DNA of 64,000 nt from Pyrinomonadaceae bacterium (GTDB lineage: Bacteria; Acidobacteriota; Blastocatellia; Pyrinomonadales; Pyrinomonadaceae), in assembly GCA_014380365.1 (NCBI GenBank), contig JACMJZ010000024.1, forward strand, positions 124,001-188,000. Reading direction: 5' to 3'. A program made the translations under genes and the position numbers. The notes beneath the pieces were generated by a model, which was not told the origin of the DNA, made no database searches, and was given only the letters and a program-made list of their open reading frames with translations. This document shows, in pieces, positions 24,954 through 32,713 of the stretch (position 1 is its first letter; the number at the start of each line of letters is the position of its first letter).

Positions 24954-25030
24954 TGGTGCCCCCGGCGCGATTCCAACGCGCGACCTTCCGCTTAGGAGGC
25001 GGACGCTCTATGCAACTGAGCTACGGGAGC
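24954..25030 (-). tRNA. tRNA-Arg (anticodon CCU) with reversed 19-56 pair
   Basis: 77 nt with encoded CCA. The acceptor stem is GCTCCCG/CGGGGGC (one U-G), the anticodon stem TCCGC/GCGGA encloses CTCCTAA (anticodon CCT, reads AGG), and the T-stem GCGCG/CGCGC encloses TTGGAAT. The D-loop is AGTTGCATA. Position 19 is C and position 56 is G, the reverse of the near-universal G19-C56; all stems are intact, which argues against decay. Confidence 0.95.
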
Positions 25031-25040
25031 AGGAAAGACT

Positions 25041-25074
25041 GGTAAATAGTAAATGGTGAATAGTGAATGGTAAA
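25041..25074. repeat. Short direct-repeat tract upstream of tRNA-Arg(CCU)
   Basis: GGTAAATAGTAAATGGTGAA, then TAGTGAATGGTAAA, starts 10 nt from the tRNA 5' end. The same tract lies 10 nt upstream of tRNA-Arg(UCG) at 14421. Confidence 0.75.
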
Positions 25075-25085
25075 GCGGCGCAGTT

Positions 25086-26405
25086 TCATCGTTTGTGATG
25101 AGCGGCCGGTTTTGCCAGCGGTTGATAATCGAAAACAATATTGGCGAACGCCTTGATGCCGACGTCGAGGCGGCTGTCGTCGATGTAAAAGTCGGGCGTG
25201 TGGTGCGGGGCGGCGTCTTTGCGGTTTTTTCCAGCCGGCATTCCGCCGACCTGGAAAAAGAAAGCCGGAGCCTTCGTGCGATAATACGAAAAATCCTCGG
25301 CGCCGGTGATCCAATTCGTTTCCAACAAATTCTCTTTGCCAGATGCTTTTTCGAGTGACGCCAGCGTCGCTCGAACCAACTCCGGCGTGTTGTAGGTGAC
25401 TGGAGTCTTCACATCGATCTTGACTTCAACTGTTGCGCCCATACTCTCGGCAATCTTCTCCGCTGTGATTTTTATTTTCTCGTGAACGACTTTTTGCATC
25501 TCCTCGTCTAGCGTGCGAATCGTTCCGGACATCGTCATTTCCTCGGGAATGATGTTTTCGCGCACGCCGCCGTTGATTCTGCCCACTGTGATGACGACCG
25601 GCGCCTTCGTTAGTTCCGATTGACGCGAAACGATTGTTTGCAATCCGTTGATAATTTGAGCCGAGACTGCAATCGGGTCGACGCCGGTCCATGGTGTCGA
25701 GCCGTGCGTCTGCTTGCCTTTGACTTTGATTGTGAACCAATCTGACGCCGCCATAAACGAGCCGGCCCGGTATTTGATTTTTCCAATCTCCGTCAGCGCA
25801 TCAATGTGAATTCCGAAAATCGCATCGATCTTCGGATTGTCCATCACGCCCTCTTTAACCATCAACGGTGCGCCGCCTTCTTCACCGGCAGGCGGCCCTT
25901 CCTCGGCTGGTTGAAAAATAAACACCACCGTGCCAGGAACTCTGTCTTTCATCTTCGAGAGCACCGCCGCCGTCCCCAAAAGCATCGCCACGTGTGAATC
26001 GTGTCCGCACGCGTGCATCACGCCCACCGGCTGTCCGTTGTATTCGGCCTTTTCTTTGGAAGCAAACGGCAGATTAACTCGTTCGGTGACCGGCAGGCCG
26101 TCCATATCCGCGCGTAGCCCGATCGTGGCACCGGGTTGACCGCCCTTCAAAATTCCCACCACGCCCGTTTTCGCTACTTTGGTGCGAACCTCCAGGCCAA
26201 GTTGGCGCAGATACTTTTCAATGAATTCGGCGGTCTTGAATTCACGATTGCCGAGTTCAGGATATTGATGGAGATGCCGGCGCCATTCGATAACTTGCGG
26301 CAACACTTTGCTGGTTTCGGCGTTGATCGCCGCACTCATATCAACCGCGAAAAGGTTGATCGTCGCAAGCGAAAGGATAAACAGCGCGGACAGTAGTTTT
26401 TTCAT
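25086..26405 (-). CDS. Exported M20-family amidohydrolase (N-acyl amino acid / IAA-amino acid hydrolase type)
   Basis: 439 aa from the ATG at 26405, preceded by GAGG and followed by a signal peptide (~1-22); an ORF extension upstream lacks support. M20D features: RHLHQYPELG at 43-52, RADMDGLP at 98-105, the metal-binding MHACGHDSH at 130-138 and QPAEEG at 165-170, with a dimerisation domain between (~195-320). It hydrolyses N-acyl or aminoacyl amides using two metal ions; export suggests a role in peptide or amide scavenging outside the cytoplasm. tRNA-Arg(CCU) lies downstream on the same strand. Confidence 0.9.
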   Translation of the reverse strand: MKKLLSALFILSLATINLFAVDMSAAINAETSKVLPQVIEWRRHLHQYPELGNREFKTAEFIEKYLRQLGLEVRTKVAKTGVVGILKGGQPGATIGLRADMDGLPVTERVNLPFASKEKAEYNGQPVGVMHACGHDSHVAMLLGTAAVLSKMKDRVPGTVVFIFQPAEEGPPAGEEGGAPLMVKEGVMDNPKIDAIFGIHIDALTEIGKIKYRAGSFMAASDWFTIKVKGKQTHGSTPWTGVDPIAVSAQIINGLQTIVSRQSELTKAPVVITVGRINGGVRENIIPEEMTMSGTIRTLDEEMQKVVHEKIKITAEKIAESMGATVEVKIDVKTPVTYNTPELVRATLASLEKASGKENLLETNWITGAEDFSYYRTKAPAFFFQVGGMPAGKNRKDAAPHHTPDFYIDDSRLDVGIKAFANIVFDYQPLAKPAAHHKR

Positions 26406-26910
26406 TTGCTTTGCCTCTAGTTCGAACTGGCGATCTGCTGCGGTACTCGGCTGCTCGTGTACTGGTTGATAACCAGGGCGAATAGTAAATGCTGAAGCGG
26501 CTAACAGCAAACTAATCGGCGGACGGGCAGCTCAGGTTGTGTGATTCGTTTGAGTTGTTCGCGCCATGGGCGCTCATTGCAGGCAGGATGCCTGCGCTCC
26601 CAGCGACCATTGAAGGGTTGTCTGCGCAACACGGCACGTGCAATGCAGTGACTACATCGAACCGCCGCCGAGGTAGGCGATGAGCGTTGGATAGTGGCGA
26701 AGGGGACCATCGCGTGGGCATTTCGCCTCTGAGTTCTGCCCCAGTTGACCTCGGATAGACCCTCGCCCGGTCGACCGAACTTCAGATTTTCAAACAGCAA
26801 GAGTAAACGGCAGACGGCGTCTCAGGCGCTGAAGTTAGAAGTGTGTCCGCTGAACGCTCGCCCCAGGAACCTCGACCAAATCAATTACAGAACGAAATCA
26901 GGGGCGAAGA
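26406..26910. other. Gene-free region between divergent M20 and matrixin genes
   Basis: About 500 bp. It contains a hairpin-type dispersed repeat (26563-26608) and a short GAATAGTAAATG tract near 26480. Open frames on the minus strand have no ribosome site or domain. The matrixin ribosome site (AGGGGCGAAG) lies at its right end. Confidence 0.5.
26563..26608. repeat. Dispersed GCAGGCAGGATGCCTGCGC hairpin repeat
   Basis: TGCAGGCAGGATGCCTGCGCTCCCAGCGACC is a short perfect-core hairpin (GCAGGCA/TGCCTGC) with flanks of the GCTGGGAACGCAGGC type also seen at ~18295-18310. Confidence 0.6.
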
Positions 26911-27603
26911 ATGTTTTTTAGAATCCTGGCGTTAGCCTTTCTCCTAATCACCTGCTGTCTCTCAGTGAATAATTCCACGGCAGTGGCCTATGAAGAGTTG
27001 AACGAAGGCTCGGCGAAGAAGAGCCGCTCGGCTTCCTGTGTCGTCGGACGCACGGCGCCGCCGATCGGTTTTTGGACCTGGCCCGCGAACGCCAGTGTCA
27101 ACATCTACCTCCGTGAACCGGATTTTTCAACCAGCGATGTCTCCGCCGTCAAAGTGGCCGTGGAAAACTGGGACGCGACTGCAACCGAGACTGGCTCCAA
27201 CGTGCGTTTCGTTTTCCACGGGCTCACGCGTGAACTGAGGAACGCCCAGGGGGAAATGACGATCCTTCGCCAAGCAGTCTTCAACAAAACGCAGCGACAC
27301 CGGGCTCTGCTCGAAGCCCATAGTCGACAACAAGATCAGTTTATCGATTACGCTCTGATGCTCGTGGATCCAAGCGTGAGAGATCCGGGAATGCTCACGA
27401 ACGTGGTGGCCCATGAAATTGGCCATAGCCTCGGGCTATTGGACTGTTATAAGTGCGACAGCCGCAGCACCGCAATGGGGTTGCTCAAAGCCGGAGACGA
27501 GTCAAACGGGATGGAAGGTCCAACGTTCTGTGACAGGCTCGAGGTAATGGCGGCATATCAGGGGTTAAAACCCCGCTCACCGTTAATCGCGGCCGCTAAA
27601 TAA
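26911..27603 (+). CDS. Secreted matrixin-like zinc metalloprotease
   Basis: 230 aa with a signal peptide (~1-26). The metzincin site is HEIGHSLGLLD at 168-178, i.e. HExxHxxGxxD, with Asp178 in place of the usual third His; STAMGLL further on is a plausible Met-turn. The N-terminal part (GFWTWPANASVNIYL, WDATATETGSNVRFVFHG) matches the first strand and helix of the M10 catalytic domain. Four cysteines (two at 177-185) may form disulfides. It is predicted to act outside the cell; the target is unknown. Confidence 0.8.
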   Translation: MFFRILALAFLLITCCLSVNNSTAVAYEELNEGSAKKSRSASCVVGRTAPPIGFWTWPANASVNIYLREPDFSTSDVSAVKVAVENWDATATETGSNVRFVFHGLTRELRNAQGEMTILRQAVFNKTQRHRALLEAHSRQQDQFIDYALMLVDPSVRDPGMLTNVVAHEIGHSLGLLDCYKCDSRSTAMGLLKAGDESNGMEGPTFCDRLEVMAAYQGLKPRSPLIAAAK

Positions 27604-27610
27604 CGCGGCC

Positions 27611-28846
27611 CTAAAGTTTCTGCAATGAAAAATTATCCAACCAGAGCCGGCCGAAGATGGGACAGGGCGCGCCGCATGCTCCACGCTGAAGCTTGATCTG
27701 AATCGCCTCGGTGCTGTCCGCAGTAGTGAAGTCTGTTTGATAGTCGCGCCAACCACCGCTGGTTTGAGGCAGAGCGCCCGACTGACCCAGCACTTGTCCG
27801 GTGCCGGCGTCGGCCACCACCACGCCCGGTAAGCCTCCGGACACGATCTCCTGAGTACGAGCAGCAAAGCGAAGTTGATAACGCGTTTGTGGCGCCGCCA
27901 TCACGAGTTGTGAAACTACTGGTTGCGCCGGGTCCGAATTACCGTTGAATAATACCTGCAGACTGAAGCGCCCGCCGCCGGGATCCACCGGATCGAGAGT
28001 TAGTTGAACCTCGTCGGCTTTGTTTCCGGCGCGCCAACCAAATCCGGGTTCGTCCAGATCGCTCTCCTCTTCAAATCCCGGATCAAACATAGTCGGGCCG
28101 TCTGGGTATGGCGGATGTGGAATGGCCCACAACGAAAACGCGTCTTTGAATTGTTTTGCGGCGAGGAGTTCTGCCAGATACGCGCGCCGCTCCTCCTTAA
28201 TCGCGTTTGCCGTCTCATTGCCGGCCGCCCCGAACATCACGATGGCTTCAGCCGTCTTGCCGCGTTTTCTAAAGTAGTCGGCCAGCGCTTTATAGGTTTC
28301 GGGAGAACCAGGCTCAACCGCACGAAACACAGACTGAACGTTTCCGTTCGAAAGCTGCCATGCCAAATCGATAAGAGCCGGCAAGAGCGCTGGACTACTC
28401 GCGCCCGCGAGGCGCAACTCGCTGAAGCCTCCTTCAACTCTTCCGGCTCGCACCAGGAGATTCCCCAACTGCCAGTGCGGTTTTGCATAGTGTGGGGCGA
28501 GGCCCACCGCTTGAGTCGCAGCGGTTATGGCGCCTTCTTTATCACCGTTCAATTCGCGCGCGTGGGCCAGTGTGAGCCAGAGGGTGTAGTCGTCGGGGCG
28601 AAGTGAGACGGCTCGCGAATATTCCACTACGGCGCTGGCGAGATCACCCTTCGCCTGGAGGACGCCTCCGCGTATCAAATGGTTTTGCGCATCCTGTGGA
28701 CTGAGACTTACGGCTGCATCCGCAGCGTTAAGCTCACTGGAACGTGCTGCGTAAGCGGAGAGGAGACTCGCAAAGCCCGCGCGGCCGGCGCTCGAAATTA
28801 AGAAGAGCAGGATCAGAACCAGCGCCGTGCCTCGGACTATGCGCAA
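27611..28846 (-). CDS. TPR protein with C-terminal carbohydrate-binding-like domain
   Basis: 411 aa with an N-terminal membrane/export segment (~7-27). Residues ~30-240 are tetratricopeptide repeats (NHLIRGGVLQAKGDLASAVVEYSRAVSLRPDDYTLWLTLAHAREL and similar). Residues ~255-411 form a beta-sandwich resembling carbohydrate-binding modules (FSLQVLFNGN, RYQLRFAARTQ, IFGRLWLDNFSLQ). It is the last of three minus-strand genes after the O-antigen-ligase-like and FecR-like genes, an arrangement typical of exopolysaccharide loci. Confidence 0.75.
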   Translation of the reverse strand: MRIVRGTALVLILLFLISSAGRAGFASLLSAYAARSSELNAADAAVSLSPQDAQNHLIRGGVLQAKGDLASAVVEYSRAVSLRPDDYTLWLTLAHARELNGDKEGAITAATQAVGLAPHYAKPHWQLGNLLVRAGRVEGGFSELRLAGASSPALLPALIDLAWQLSNGNVQSVFRAVEPGSPETYKALADYFRKRGKTAEAIVMFGAAGNETANAIKEERRAYLAELLAAKQFKDAFSLWAIPHPPYPDGPTMFDPGFEEESDLDEPGFGWRAGNKADEVQLTLDPVDPGGGRFSLQVLFNGNSDPAQPVVSQLVMAAPQTRYQLRFAARTQEIVSGGLPGVVVADAGTGQVLGQSGALPQTSGGWRDYQTDFTTADSTEAIQIKLQRGACGAPCPIFGRLWLDNFSLQKL

Positions 28847-28999
28847 GGTTGACCTCCACCAGTGTTTTTCTCGACTGAACTGACGTTGTCCATCTATCTT
28901 CGAACCAGTCTCGACTATCTACGCGGCTATCTAATAGGGCAAAGGCGTGCTCTCCATTCGTGGATGCACGCCTTGAACTCTGGATCGTTTCGCCAGTGA

Positions 29000-29620
29000 C
29001 TATGTTGGATTCGAGTTACTGGGATTATTCCCCGGCGTTATGACGGGGATAATTGCGGCAGCCGGTCCACCGATGATCGCCAGCATCGCCAGCTTACCTA
29101 ATCCGCCAGCTGCTGCCGTCGCGGCCGCGAGCTTCACCGAATCAGGATGGCAAACCCTCAGCACGCCATCTGTCTTCGGGTCTGTTCTGCTGATCGCATC
29201 CTTCGACGTTTCGATCTCACCCGTGATGCCCTTATTGGCCCGCAGAGTCACGCAGCCCTGGAGCAATATCACCTTAATACTATTGAGTTGAAAATTTAGA
29301 GTTAGTTTTGCGTTTTGCTCAATCTCGACTGAACCAAGCTTGCCGAGGCTGACGGTTGCGCTAACTCCTTCGGGGGTTTCAATACTTGCACCGCTGAGAA
29401 CTGTCGCCCCAGTAATGGAAGCCGCACCATTGACGTTGATTGGTTTGTTGCCAACAGTCGTAAGTATGCCCGGCGAGTCTTGCTCCTGAGTCAGCGAAGT
29501 TTCTGCCAGCACGGGCGCAGGGTCAGGCGCAGCGAAACCCGCACTTACATAAATCTGAGATGTACAGAAGACTAGGAGTAACGCAACTATGCCTGCTATG
29601 CGCTGTGTCTTGGAATTCAT
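29000..29620 (-). CDS. Exported FecR-like domain protein
   Basis: 206 aa with a signal peptide (~1-31). ATVLSGASIETPEGVSATVSLGKLGSVEIEQNAKLTLNF at about 72-112 is the FecR-type beta pattern, and a Gly/Ala-rich hydrophobic segment (~165-195) precedes a PGNNPSNSN tail. No anti-sigma helix or sigma-factor gene is present, so it is probably an envelope or polysaccharide-associated protein and not a sigma regulator. It lies between the ligase-like and TPR genes on the same strand. Confidence 0.6.
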   Translation of the reverse strand: MNSKTQRIAGIVALLLVFCTSQIYVSAGFAAPDPAPVLAETSLTQEQDSPGILTTVGNKPINVNGAASITGATVLSGASIETPEGVSATVSLGKLGSVEIEQNAKLTLNFQLNSIKVILLQGCVTLRANKGITGEIETSKDAISRTDPKTDGVLRVCHPDSVKLAAATAAAGGLGKLAMLAIIGGPAAAIIPVITPGNNPSNSNPT

Positions 29621-29803
29621 GAAGTAAGTCGTCCTGGGCCTTCGTAACAGACGCTCGTAAGGATTCCGTCCTTACCGCGACCTTGAGTATAGGTGCGCAG
29701 TTGAAGGGGGTCAATCATTTCGTTCGCCTGGGTGGCCCAGCTACCTGCCACAAAGTGTCACCCAACTCAGTTTCTTAACTGGGAGCGTAAGTAAACTAGC
29801 TTG

Positions 29804-31180
29804 TTATGTCGCTGGGTTCGATTGTGTTCCCTGGCCTTCCTGTCCGCCGGCATCGACCAGGGCGATTGCCAGCAGTACAGTGAAGACAAAGGCGTTAATT
29901 GGAATGTGCAAACCAAAGTCAACGAGGCTGTGGATGCTAACTGTCAGGAGGCCGGCGAGCGCCCCGAGTCTTGCAGCACGCAGGTACCGAACATTACTCC
30001 AACGACTATCAGGCTCCACTTCGCTGCGCGCGGCCCTAAGAAAACTCACAACAAACCAGATGCAGATGATCAGCGCAATTAGACCGCCGCTGGCCAACAG
30101 TTCCAGGTAATCGTTGTGGGCTTCTTGGGGTGTAGTTTCCCCCGACGCCGGATGATATTTCGGAATGGCTGTCGCATAACCGCCGAAGCCAACGCCCGCG
30201 ATGGGATGGTCCTTAATCATCTCCCAGGTCGCGCGCCAGATGCTCTGCCGCAACGTCGACGCATCAGCGGCCTGCCGATCAAGTTCAAGAGGAACTGTCT
30301 CTAACCGCACCCCCAGTGGATCACCGCCGACGAAGACTAAAGTAGCAACAGCCCCGGCCAACAAAGCAACAATCAGTACTCCGCGTACTGCGACCATCCG
30401 GCTGGCACGAAAAAAGCGATTCTCCGACGCTCGTAACTCTCCTTTCTTTTTGCTCCCAGCGCCCAACAGCAACGCAAGGAATATCACCTGACAAAGGATG
30501 CTAAGAATCCCGCCACGCGAGTTTGCCAGGACCAGCGCAACCCACATTGGCACAGCCGCTCCGAGATAAATCGCCAAACGCTTCCCCGCGACGCCCTTGC
30601 AAACCACGATGCCAAGAACTAGTCCGAGCGCCATTTCCATCAGAAAAGCGAAGTGGTTGTAGTTAATAAACTGCGCGTAGCCCAACGCCGGGCGTAAGTA
30701 AGGAAGAACGAAACCGACCTCGCGCTGACTCGCCTGCCGCCAAATGCCAAACATCGCACTCACGACGCCAATCACGATAATTAAGTTGACCAGCAAACGA
30801 AGGCGGCGCTGGCTGTCTGTGTGGACGACCAGCATCCAACCCAACAGGACGAGGGCTGTCAGGTGAATGGCAAATAGCCAGGTTTGAAAGGCGTCGACAC
30901 TCAGGGTTCTTCCGACTCGCCCTAGTCCGGGCAGATTTGCCGTAGACCAGGGAATCGTCTGCACCACGGCGAAGGCAATCAACGCCAACACGGGCAGAAG
31001 TACACCGCGATTGAGCCGGTTCGTCACGCGGCGCGTTTCGCCGCGAAGCATTTGGCCAAAGAGCGACAATCCCGCGAGCGCAAAAATCAGACATTGGAAA
31101 ACGGCTTTCCACCATGGTTCAACCGATCCATACGGTATGGCCGCAAGGAAGATCACCCCAGCCAAGCCGTAAAAGACCAT
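29804..31180 (-). CDS. O-antigen ligase / Wzy-like polymerase family membrane protein
   Basis: 458 aa from the ATG at 31180. The frame is open upstream to 31405, but that part runs through a dispersed repeat (31321-31366) and encodes GGTHILRVVHGRDAHG, so it is unlikely to be native. About 11-12 membrane helices. The diagnostic periplasmic loop is GVGFGGYATAIPKYHP...HNDYLELLASGG, the Wzy_C/O-antigen ligase signature. It joins or polymerises polysaccharide repeat units at the inner membrane. GGAGGAG lies ~20 nt before the ATG, so a start slightly upstream is possible. Confidence 0.82.
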   Translation of the reverse strand: MVFYGLAGVIFLAAIPYGSVEPWWKAVFQCLIFALAGLSLFGQMLRGETRRVTNRLNRGVLLPVLALIAFAVVQTIPWSTANLPGLGRVGRTLSVDAFQTWLFAIHLTALVLLGWMLVVHTDSQRRLRLLVNLIIVIGVVSAMFGIWRQASQREVGFVLPYLRPALGYAQFINYNHFAFLMEMALGLVLGIVVCKGVAGKRLAIYLGAAVPMWVALVLANSRGGILSILCQVIFLALLLGAGSKKKGELRASENRFFRASRMVAVRGVLIVALLAGAVATLVFVGGDPLGVRLETVPLELDRQAADASTLRQSIWRATWEMIKDHPIAGVGFGGYATAIPKYHPASGETTPQEAHNDYLELLASGGLIALIICIWFVVSFLRAARSEVEPDSRWSNVRYLRAARLGALAGLLTVSIHSLVDFGLHIPINAFVFTVLLAIALVDAGGQEGQGTQSNPAT

Positions 31181-31320
31181 CACGTCGATGACAGACGCGA
31201 CTCCTCCGTTGCGGGATATCCCAATCGACTTCGACTGACTCGGAAGTTGTTCTTTCGTCGGCAAGCGGGCGAAATCTACTCGCCCGAGGAACACGCTGTC
31301 AATCGTTGTCTCAGATGTTC

Positions 31321-31366
31321 CATGGGCGTCCCGCCCGTGAACCACGCGCAAGATGTGCGTGCCACC
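31321..31366. repeat. GGGCGTCCCGCCCGTGAACCACGCGC repeat (copy 1)
   Basis: A double hairpin: GGGCG/CGCCC-type followed by CACGCGC/GTGCGTG-type. It is the same element as 54653-54701, which runs in the opposite direction. It lies in the 5' end of the open frame of the ligase gene. Confidence 0.8.
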
Positions 31367-31488
31367 ATCGAATTTGAACACGCAACTTCCGCTATGAGTT
31401 ATCATCTGAAAACATTCTTTGGTATTTTTACGTTTCTAAGACTACTAGATTGGGCCGACCATTCGCGGGAGCGATTTACAGAAGCAAA

Positions 31489-32577
31489 ATGTCTACAGCC
31501 GAAGCACCTCTGCAAGCAAACATTCAAGAATCGCGTGCAAATCTCGATGCCTGGGTTCGTGAGGTTGTCCAGTGGCACTTCGCTCCCGATACTGGCTGCC
31601 CGTTCTGGTTAAACTACGCCACCGAACTCGGCTGGGATCCTCGTAAAGAAATCCAAACTTATGACGATCTTTCCCGCCTGGGCCCGTTTCAGGATGAGTG
31701 GTTGCGGGGTGGGCCCGTGCGCCGCTGGGTGCCGAAGGGTTATCAGAATCGGCCCGTCTATACGTTTGAAACTGGCGGAAGCACCGGCGTTCCGAAGTCT
31801 CGGATCAATATCGAAGATTTCCGTCTCGACTACGAAGCGTTTAGCCCGACTCTGCCCGACGAATTTTTTCCTAAAGGCTCAGACTGGTTATCGCTTGGCC
31901 CAACCGGCCCCCGCCGTTTGCGACTGGCAGTCGAGCATCTGGCTCAGTTTCGCGCGGGGATCTGTTTCATGATTGATCTGGATCCGCGCTGGGTCATTAA
32001 GCTGCTCAAGATGGGGCAACCGAAGATGGCTGAACAGTACAAGCAACACGTCGTCGAACAGGGCTTAACCCTGCTGCGCGCCCACGACAACATTCGTTGC
32101 CTGTTTACCACCCCCAAACTCCTGGAAGCCCTCTGTGAAAAGGTCTCTCTCAAGAAGCTTGGCATCACCGGCGTTTTCTGCGGCGGTACGGAGATGACGC
32201 CGCAGTTTCATCGCTTCGCTGTGGAAGAATTACTGGAAGGCGCATACTTCGCGCCTACCTACGGGAACACGCTCATGGGTCTGGCGGTCCACAAACCACG
32301 GCGGGAAGAAGATAATTTCGCGGTCATCTATTATCCGCCGCTGCCACGCGCGATGATCGAAGTAGTTGATCCTGACAATCCTGACAGGGTTGTTGATTAC
32401 GGCGAGACGGGTCGCGTGCGCTTGACGACGTTGACGAAGGAATTCTTCATGCCGCGTTTTCTCGAGCGTGATGAAGCGGAGAGAGAGCCGCCCTGCGAGC
32501 TCTATCCATGGGACGGCGTGCGCAACGTCCGTCCATTCTCGAGATTGCAGGCCAATGTGGTTGAGGGAGTCTACTGA
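31489..32577 (+). CDS. AMP-forming acyl-adenylating ligase (EhpF/LuxE-like)
   Basis: 362 aa from the ATG at 31489; an upstream in-frame TTG lacks support. TGGSTGVPKS at 95-104 is the ATP-binding loop of adenylate-forming enzymes; GGTEMTP and TYGNTLMG match the later motifs, and DYGETGRVRLTTLTKEFFMPRFLERDEAE the hinge. It is short, without a normal C-terminal lid, as in the phenazine-type EhpF proteins and LuxE. Expected reaction: carboxylate + ATP to acyl-AMP, then transfer to a thiol. The next gene is the reductase that would use the product. First gene of a + strand cluster reaching the permease at 39970. Confidence 0.78.
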   Translation: MSTAEAPLQANIQESRANLDAWVREVVQWHFAPDTGCPFWLNYATELGWDPRKEIQTYDDLSRLGPFQDEWLRGGPVRRWVPKGYQNRPVYTFETGGSTGVPKSRINIEDFRLDYEAFSPTLPDEFFPKGSDWLSLGPTGPRRLRLAVEHLAQFRAGICFMIDLDPRWVIKLLKMGQPKMAEQYKQHVVEQGLTLLRAHDNIRCLFTTPKLLEALCEKVSLKKLGITGVFCGGTEMTPQFHRFAVEELLEGAYFAPTYGNTLMGLAVHKPRREEDNFAVIYYPPLPRAMIEVVDPDNPDRVVDYGETGRVRLTTLTKEFFMPRFLERDEAEREPPCELYPWDGVRNVRPFSRLQANVVEGVY

Positions 32578-32579
32578 GG

Positions 32580-32711
32580 AATTTCGGATTGCGAATTTCG
32601 GATTTCGGATTGCGTGCTATCAGTTGTTCGCAATTCGACATCGCACTTGAGATTTCGGATTCCACTGACAGATTCCAAATCCGAACTTCGCAATCCGAAA
32701 TCCGAAATTTA
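32580..32711. repeat. GAATTTCGGATTTCGGATTGCG palindrome
   Basis: Left arm 32580-32614 and right arm ~32675-32711 (CGCAATCCGAAATCCGAAATT) are inverted. It occupies the whole gap between the ligase and the aldehyde dehydrogenase, ending 2 nt before the ATG. Confidence 0.85.
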
Positions 32712-32713
32712 CC

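Noticed and set aside
28004-28606. 200-codon + strand frame opposite the TPR/CBM gene
   Set aside because: The minus-strand frame has a signal segment, TPR pattern and good context; the + frame has none.
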